Shown piece after piece: positions 56,922 through 64,000 of a stretch of 64,000 nt of DNA; within the stretch, counting starts at the first letter, position 1; each line of letters starts with the position of its first letter. The stretch comes from Spirodela intermedia. Lineage: Eukaryota; Streptophyta; Magnoliopsida; Alismatales; Araceae. Where the stretch lies: contig LR746277.1 in the NCBI GenBank assembly GCA_902729315.2, positions 4,469,001 through 4,533,000 of the forward strand. The letters run 5' to 3'. The notes below the pieces were generated by a model. That model saw nothing but the letters and a program-made list of their open reading frames with translations, made no database searches and was not told where the DNA came from. The position numbers were made by a program, and so were the translations under genes.

Positions 56922-59900
56922 TCATCTGGCCGCCTCGTTCTCCGCGTCCTCTGCGATGTTGAACAGAAACTGGGGCAGCGAGGCGATCCGAGGGAGGTAG
57001 AGCAGCAGGTCGCCGGCCGATTCCTTCCGAGAGATGGGAGGCGGCTGCTTGCCGCCGGCGGAGTCGGGGCGGCGTTCTTCATCCTCTCCCTGCAGATCGA
57101 ACAGCGACTTCTTCTCCGGGGCGGAGTCGAGCTCGTATTCCTCGCCGTATCCTCCGCTGGGGTCTCTATTTATGAGCAGATTCTGAGCGCTCGCAGGGTC
57201 CTTCTGAAGCAGGCAGTAGAGGGAGTTGACCCTCGACATGAGCGACTTTTCATCCGAAGCCGGTAGGCCCTGGGAATCGCTGAGTAGGCACTGGGTTATC
57301 TCCTCCAGTGCGTCTCTGTTGGCCTCGAGGAAGGGGTTGTCCGAAGTCATCTTCTCGGAGATGCAGTGCCCAATGTGGTTGACGAAGTCGCTCACGGACA
57401 TGGACGGGCGGATCCCTGGGACTTTGAACTGATCAAGCGGGTTCCTTTCCTCGTTCTCTCCTGTGTCGCAGCTCGTGTTCTCCTCGATCACTCGCGATTC
57501 GATCTCTGACGAAAATAATTTACAGTCAGCGTACCACAGTAAAGCACGAATTCAAAGAATAACGGGCATATTTTTATTTAATGGCGCAAGAAGTAAGATT
57601 TCAAGCCAACATTCAGGGATACAATCAATCACGAGGTGAAAGCGAATTGAAGATAGTAACCTTTATAGGCATTATTTGCACCCTTTCTAGCAAATCTCAC
57701 ACAAAGAGCGTGGCTGTCGATTATGTAAAGCACCCAAGTAACAAAATTCGACTTAAACCTGTTTTTTACTCGTTCAAATGAACAGGATGAAACATGAGCT
57801 CAAGTAAATGGCGCTGCCCAGTTATGGTCAGGAACACATCACTTTAAGTTTTGTCTAATGGCTCAATCCAACCCTTCTTTAAAGAAACCATTGGGGAATT
57901 TGACTCTTTGCTTGTTCAGTAGCTTCAATGATATTTGATAAGCATAAAACCTGCCTTATGGACAAATGGTAGCACGCAAAACAGGACAAGCTCATGAAAT
58001 AGTTGAAATCACGCCCACGAGTGGCTCAAGAGTGCTTAATTTGGCGGGTTCATTTCGGATAAAAGAGTGGAAACTATGCTCAAATGTACGTTGCAATTTA
58101 TGTCGAGAAATATCTATAGAAAATAGGTGGGCTCTAGCTACTAAAGATGGAGAAATTTTGAGCACAAAATAAAATAACTAAAGCCACTATTTACGAGAAA
58201 AAGATACCTGAGCTAGTTGAAGGATTGTCCTGTGACAAGAGAACTGGAGTCCTAACCAGATCCCTGGTGTCACTCATAGATGATAGGCCAGCAGAAGGGG
58301 AGGCAGCGTCCTGGTGACCTGAGAACGGCGAGCCATATTCACCCTTGATATGATCAAAATTAGGGGATCTATCACCTTGATCCTCGAATAATGGACACCT
58401 CGGCTCAAAAAACGGAGAACTTAAGACAGCATCAGGCTGTCTGGAGAGTTCACTAAGACGAGGATCACAGTTGATAAGCTTATCAAAATGTTTGCTTAGC
58501 AACCCTTGTGGAACTTGTAGAAAATGCCTCCTGCATATAAAGAAATAAAACAGTTTAAAGGCCTAACCTGTGTATATTTTTTAAATATGGAATAAAACAG
58601 TTTGTGTTGAAGGCATGACGTTTGACAACTACCACTAGAGGTCAGCCTCTTTTCTCAGAACTGAAAAAGTACTAATTAGTATCAGTTGATAGAACAATAT
58701 TCTCAGAGGTGATGGGAGTGGATGCCAAATCTTCGGTGCCAAAATTTGGTCATTACAAGCTAAAAGGCAACGTGGAGGATGATGATAACATGTGCAAAGG
58801 TCAAGTTGACAATTTAAAAAAAATCACCGGCAAATTTTACCTACATACAAGATTCTAAGACTCCATAGATTTTTAAAAAAATCTTAAGTGGTAAATACAA
58901 TAATAAAGAATAATAACAAAGGTGATAGTTTATCACAACTTGAACTTATGAACCCAAGATTTTAAATATAAGGGCAAGAAGAGGCCAATGCTAATTCTTG
59001 AGAAGAAAGTGAAGTTCAATTGGTCTTCAGAAGACATAAAATCTGACAAGGAAAATCTAAAATCAGGTTCCGTAGAGGCTGCGTCAGCATCAGTAGGTAA
59101 CTTGAGAGACCAATGTGGTTCCAATTGAGTCGTTGGGCATTTTCTGTACGTTCTTGCTTTCTCTATTTCCTCACATGCCTGCTGGCCCACGTTGAAACCT
59201 ATCTAGCATCTCTAAACCTGATTTCACTATGAATATGTCAACTTCGTCTCCATCGAAATCACAACACGAAATGTCCGAAGCTGACCTTCCAAAGCCAAAG
59301 TTGCTAGGCCACTGTCAATGCCAGAAAAGTTTCTAATAAAGGGCTATGACAGAAAACGCCTGGGAAAATAGGAATCTCCTAATAACTTGTTGAACAGTTC
59401 TAGATCAGTGAAGAATACCAATGCTTAGAGGGGAAATCCTATTCAGTTGGGACTTGAGCCACTAGCACTCACTACTGATCCATTATGAAGAATCTGTGTT
59501 AGAAAAGATTCGTTTCTCATGTCGCAGTAGTCAGACAAATAGATGAGAAATTAAGAACGTTTTAAAAAGACAACAAAATGATCCATTACTAGCCAATGTG
59601 AACAAAAACGTTTTATGCATCACTTGATCCATTTCAAGAAATGATGTTAAAAATATTTTTTAACCTGTGTCTGCTTGCTTGTCCTCCAGTAAAATCCGAA
59701 GTTGCTTGCCACAAGGTATGCTTCCTAGGTTGTGGATTGGTCTCGCGAAAGAAAAGTGGTGGCCTTGACACCTACAGGAAACAAACAGATGCATATCAGC
59801 AAATAAGAACTGACTAAGCTTTGTCCAAAAAAATTCATATGCTCGGAGGACGTTACCACTAAATCCAGGCTACCAGGACCATTATCAGGGCATGCTGCTT

Positions 59901-61199
59901 TTATAGCCGTGATATCAGACCATTGGATTTCAATCTTGCTCTTGAGGCCTCCATTGAGAACTTCCCATACTAATTTGCGTTTAGCAAAATAACATTTAGC
60001 CACTAAATCACCTTCATACCTTGACACACACTGTTCAAAGAGAGAAGCTGAGTCAACCTAACTTAGAACTGGAAATCAAATAATTTAACGATGATAGGGT
60101 CAACTAAGTTTGACATAGAGATAGGCATCTTTTATTCTTAATATTGAGGAGTAGATGCTGACATAACTTTATTGCATCAGCACAAATACTAATGTGATGC
60201 CCAATAAATCCTGGCAAAGCAAAAAAAGGATAATACCTCCCAGGTGCCTATCTTCAATAGGGTGGCTGGAAAGTTTGAAGCCTTCAACTTGTCCGGCACA
60301 CCAGATGTGGGCTTTGTATTCTTCTTCCCACCCTCAGTGCTGTCGTCATTACCGACGCATGCTTTTGAAGGATTTCCTTGAGAAAGCCTCATTTGAATCA
60401 AATCCAGCAAGGATGGACTTTTTCTCAAGCGCAGCCCCAATGGACTAAGATCATTAAGTACATCATATTGAGGTTGTTCACATGATGACGCATTACCATC
60501 CATGTTCCACTGTCGAAGAGCACAAGAATATATCAAACACCATATTGATTGATCCTAAAGATAAGAGATGATCCACGAAGAAGGAATCTACATGGTCGCT
60601 TATCATTCTATGTTGAACTATGTAGAAGACGAATGTTCTCGGGGCACTATATTATGAGACGCCCTGTTCTGAGATCAATCGTAGAGAAACTTTCTCAAAA
60701 AAGTGATGCCCCCAAAAAGGCGAACAGACCAATCGGGCAAAATCTAACGTCCGGAATGCACAAGAGCGAGGGAAGTTTTGTCATTACGAACGCATAACGT
60801 CATCTATTGTATCATACCACCGAGACGATAAAGCTCAGACTATGAAACAGACAGGGGGGGTTCGCAAAGAGAAGGCGGAGAGAGAGATAGGGGTGGGAGA
60901 GGAAGAGATGCCAGTTACGAAGTTCCTTAAATCGACGAATATAAAAAACCAAGGTGTTCCCATACAAAAATCGGATCGCACGGGAAAGAGCCCCGTGTCC
61001 TTTCAATCTGGGGCATACCAACCTGCTGGAGCGGCAAAGAGTACTTGAATCTCTTATTATCCGGGCCATGCTCCTCCTCCAACGAGTCCTCTACTTCCAT
61101 CTTCACCGCCAACCCTGGGGTCTCCACCGCTTTCCCCTTGTTGCCGAGAGGCACCTCAGACTCCGGCATGAGGTTGCCGGGATCCGCAGCCTGAACCAT
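56922..61199 (-). CDS. ASG1-like plant protein of unknown molecular function (545 aa)
   Basis: Six exons on the minus strand, 61199-61023, 60509-60237, 60030-59857, 59771-59665, 58530-58208 and 57505-56922, total 1638 nt with continuous frame. Residues 1-59 (MVQAADPGN ... DNKRFKYSLPLQQ) are acidic and then basic. Residues 60-150 include SPLGLRLRKSPSLLDLIQ and KASNFPATLLKIGTWE. Residues 151-243 are the most conserved core: RYEGDLVAKCYFAKRKLVWE, KIEIQWSDITAIKA, PPLFFRETNPQPRKHTLWQ. The rest (HFLQVPQGLLSKHFDKL, LSRQPDAVLSSPFF and a Ser/Asp-rich part) ends near FLFNIAEDAENEAAR. The motif order matches Arabidopsis ASG1 (At2g24100) and At4g30780, sometimes mislabelled DNA helicase although no helicase motif is visible. 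Mutation of ASG1 alters seed germination; the mechanism is unknown. Confidence 0.88.
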
Positions 61200-61537
61200 C
61201 AAACCTAACCCACCAAAATGGTAACAGATCCGACCTGATTTCCCTGTCAATCCCAAGACAGCGATCCCCCGATCTGCCAACCTCCACTCAACGTCCCAAA
61301 TCCGCCACCGACAGACAGAACAACGAAACCAGAAGCCAAACGCGTCCGCCCTAATTCGCCGCGTCGCCGCCGCTATCCAACCGCGAGCTTGTTCTTCGAT
61401 CCCTCCTAATTCCCGATCGGAAATTCTGGGGCGAAAACGGGGAGAAGGGCTTAAAAAGGAAGGCACCCGAGCCTCTTTTCCTTCTAGGCCATGGTGGGGC
61501 ACGCTGCAGGGGGGGACCAGACTTGAACCTTCGCGAT

Positions 61538-61584
<47 letters not shown>

Positions 61585-62171
61585 GCCGCGCTCTGCCAAC
61601 CCGACACGTCCCCGATTTGCCTATGCGTCGCTTTCACAGTGATTGGTTTGCGTTGCTGACTTGGTTTCTCTTCTGCGCTACGTCTATGCTGGCCGAGCTG
61701 CTGAGACATGGGCCTGCCGAATTCAACCAGGCCTAGGCCCGTGCCTCCCGAAAAGGCCCATTAATTCCCCGTACGACTACGGATATTTATCGTACGACCC
61801 TTTTTTATCTAGAATTTTAGAAAAATCAAGTTTCTGATTGGTGGGTAATTAATATATTTCCAAATTTTCTAAATATAGCAACTTAAATAGGCAACATTTT
61901 TATTTTATTTTATTTTTGGTGGTGAATGCATACAGGATTTATTCTAAACAATCTTAGCGGCCCATCGGATCCCGATCTCCCTGCGAGAAAAATATGGCTC
62001 GGAGAGCGATCAAGATCGATCAAGAGGCCGCACAAAAGTGGCAGATATAAGGGAACGCTTAACGGCTATGCCGACCAATGCATGAAGGACAGAAATCCAC
62101 TGTCTGAACTGTAAGGGGCTCCGCCGGATCCTTCTGCATCCCCCGCCGGCGGCGCCGCCGCCGGCTCGGGC
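61200..62171. other. ASG1-like promoter/leader and transporter 3' flank
   Basis: The first 450 bp are the ASG1-like 5' leader and promoter (minus), with a long (CT)n tract at 61546-61583. From about 61780 the DNA becomes AT-rich and belongs to the 3' flank of the transporter gene. No coding sequence recognised. Confidence 0.55.
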
Positions 62172-63704
62172 TCAGCTCCCCCCGGGATGATTGACGAGCG
62201 AGACCAGCTCCACCTGATCGTCACCGCCGCGGCCTTCTGCGGAATCATCTTCCTTGAGGATGTCTGAAGGGAGGAGGGTGGAATTCTGATTGGTGTTGGG
62301 GACCAGATATAGGAAAGCCAGAGGCAGGATCCTCATCAAGTTGCGGATGAGGATGGCGGCGCCGAGGTTGCCGAACTCGGTGCGGGTGACTTTGAGCAGG
62401 TGCAGGAGCAGGCCGCCGCCCCACGACGAGGAGAGCAGGCCGATGTTGTCGATGGACATGAGGAGGGCGAAGAAGGTGCCCTCTATGCCGGGTGGGCAGA
62501 GCTTGGAGCTGAGCACGAGAAGGGGCATCCACTTGATGCGGCCGATCATCTGGGAGACGCTCTCATCGACGACGATGAAGAAAATGTCTGGAACGCCGAC
62601 TTTCAGGTTCAGGCGCATCACCAGGGCCAGATCGAGGAACCCGGAGAAGCCGTAGAGCAGCTGAGACCAGAAGAGCAGGGACCGGAAGGAGTAATCCTTG
62701 AGGACGCTCTGATAGAGGAGCACGCCGAGGAGGGACCCCACCGAGCCGATGGCATGTATGAGCCCAACAGTCTCCTGCTCAGAGAGGGAGACGAGGAAGC
62801 TCTTTCTTCAGGGGCTGGCGCAGCAGCAGCTTCTGAAATAGCCGTAAAAAGAGTTGGATCTCGAGGATACCTGAGAGAACTTTGGGCCCTCTTTGGCGTC
62901 TGTGTACCAGTAGAACATCCCTTCGTGGATCGCCACGCTCAATGCCAGCGACAAGTACATGTAGATGCAGGGCCTCCAGACGCTGGGGCATCTCAGCGTC
63001 TTCACCATTTTCTTACCCGCCTCGAGGAATAGGTAGGAGACCTGATCTCACCGTAAATTAACAAGGCTTTCATTCAATCCAGGTGCAGGGTTTTTTTGAT
63101 AGGAGGAGCATGAACTCGAGATGGAGCAATGTCCTCACCTCCTTGCAAGCAAGACTAGGCGTCGGGGGCTCCTTCAGCACTGTTCCGACCAAGAACACGA
63201 ATGCAGCTGGGAGACTGAGCAGGCCGAGCACCCCCTACGATCAGCCACCGGTGAGAAGGACATTAGGCTGCGATTGAAGTCAACGAAGGTGCTCTCAACA
63301 AAATCCCCCTTCATTAGAACTTGGGCAGGGTCAGTAATCGGTAGTTTCAAAGGAGGGGGGATTATCCATCGAGAGATCCGGCCAGGAAGCACTTTCATTT
63401 ATAATAGATTTTTGTTTTATTGCGGGTATTTCTTAAAAGCTCACCTGAGAGCCAATCCAGTGGATGAGCTGACCGCTCACGAAGAACCCAAGAAGCCTTC
63501 CGATGGACGAGCTCAAGCCGCAGAGACTTTGCATGTCGGAGGCGAGCGATGGGTGGGTAATGCTGTTCTGGGCGACGACAGCATCAATGGTCACATCGGC
63601 AATGGCCACCCCCCCGCTACCGGCAGTCAGCGCCAGCAAGGCTAGGAAAACAGGTAAACCCTTGTGGAGAGACAGAATAAGCATCGGGATTATCCCCAAG
63701 AGCC
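62172..63704 (-). CDS. Folate-biopterin transporter (FBT family), 3' part; 5' end outside the window
   Basis: Membrane carrier of the FBT family (related to the MFS), which moves folates or pterins; some plant members act in the chloroplast envelope. Exons seen on the minus strand: 63704-63445, 63234-63139, 63041-62871 and 62774-62172; the 5' exons lie beyond the right edge. The first shown exon has the family core: [49 protein letters not shown]. Later exons carry [56 protein letters not shown] and C-terminal helices ([43 protein letters not shown]). The tail is hydrophilic and ends [13 protein letters not shown]. Phases are consistent. Which FBT member and which compartment cannot be told without the N-terminus. 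Confidence 0.9.
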
Positions 63705-64000
63705 CTGGAATCAGCAACACACCATCCAAAATGAATAGATAACTAACCAAATAAATAAATAAAGTGCAATGGCATTAAGACGAACAACTGGGCCTTGAGA
63801 ACATGCTGATGAAATAATCAGATCGCCATTTACATATGATTGGCAATTCAAGCATGGATCTCAGAGCTGAAAAATACGTGTCGATCTGGGTTCCTCCCTG
63901 GGACCAAGCAAAATTTGTTCACATACAATATGGGTACGCCTGGAAACCCATGATTCTAATTTATTTTAAAAAAATGTCATTGCATGCATGCGAATGAAAG
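63705..64000. other. Intron of the folate-biopterin transporter gene
   Basis: Sequence upstream (minus strand) of the acceptor ATTCCAG at 63705. It contains no exon of the transporter up to the window edge. AT-rich, nothing else recognised. Confidence 0.6.

Noticed and set aside
60927-61709. 260-codon minus-strand frame extending upstream of the ASG1-like ATG and past the exon 1 donor
   Set aside because: The upstream part reads through a (CT)n leader tract (RERERERERER-like); the downstream part crosses a good donor. Only 61199-61023 is taken as coding.

Overview
The window is nuclear DNA of a flowering plant. The genes have GT-AG introns, many promoters and leaders carry long GA/CT microsatellites, and the families are typical of plants: plastid J-protein, HCT, PPR editing factors, MPS1/PRD2, RCI2/PMP3, serine carboxypeptidase-like. 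The lineage is not decided by the sequence. From memory of Arabidopsis locus numbers, which need checking, several genes resemble a small block of Arabidopsis chromosome 4 (At4g30700-, At4g30780-, At4g30825- and At4g31860-like), and two resemble At5g57860 and At5g57880. The window may therefore preserve an ancestral gene neighbourhood.

Layout, left part: the 3' end of a serine carboxypeptidase-like gene (1-1285, +); an uncharacterised basic, coiled-coil-like protein (2968-4337, +); plastid J-domain protein J8 (4914-5685, -), whose stop-codon region is tandemly duplicated; about 6 kb of mostly AT-rich intergenic DNA; and a ten-coding-exon PP2C phosphatase (11768-19482, -) with a leader intron reaching to about 21.55 kb.

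Middle part (21.8-37.1 kb) is a mosaic of old local duplications and transposon debris: a broken RCI2/PMP3 copy (22361-22995); remains of Ty3/gypsy and Ty1/copia elements with a recognisable LTR (24.6-27.0 kb); a truncated, chimeric PPR copy (28756-29370); an intact RCI2/PMP3 gene (30110-30438, +); a small DKLQH-motif membrane protein (32736-33077, -); and an HCT-type BAHD acyltransferase (33636-34958, -). The intact PPR parent (37093-38607, +) follows. Block A (27.2-29.2 kb) matches pieces of block B (31.9-32.5, 35.3-35.8 and 36.9-37.5 kb) in the same order. Block B contains two extra inserts, one of which carries the membrane-protein and HCT genes.

Right part is gene-dense: MPS1/PRD2 meiotic gene (38754-44190, +) tail-to-tail with a DYW-class PPR editing factor (44366-46717, -); a ubiquitin-like small protein (-, 3' end not resolved) divergent from a long P-class PPR resembling BFA2 (52120-55008, +); a candidate small secreted protein with a W-box-rich promoter (55928-56527, +); an ASG1-like gene (56922-61199, -); and the 3' part of a folate-biopterin transporter gene running off the right edge (62172-63704, -).

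No operon-like pathway links the genes. The recurrent themes are organelle RNA processing (three PPR loci), plastid biology (J8, BFA2-like) and phenylpropanoid acylation (HCT). I saw no tRNA, rRNA or CRISPR-like array. Exon boundaries were derived by hand from splice dinucleotides, reading-frame continuity and family resemblance.
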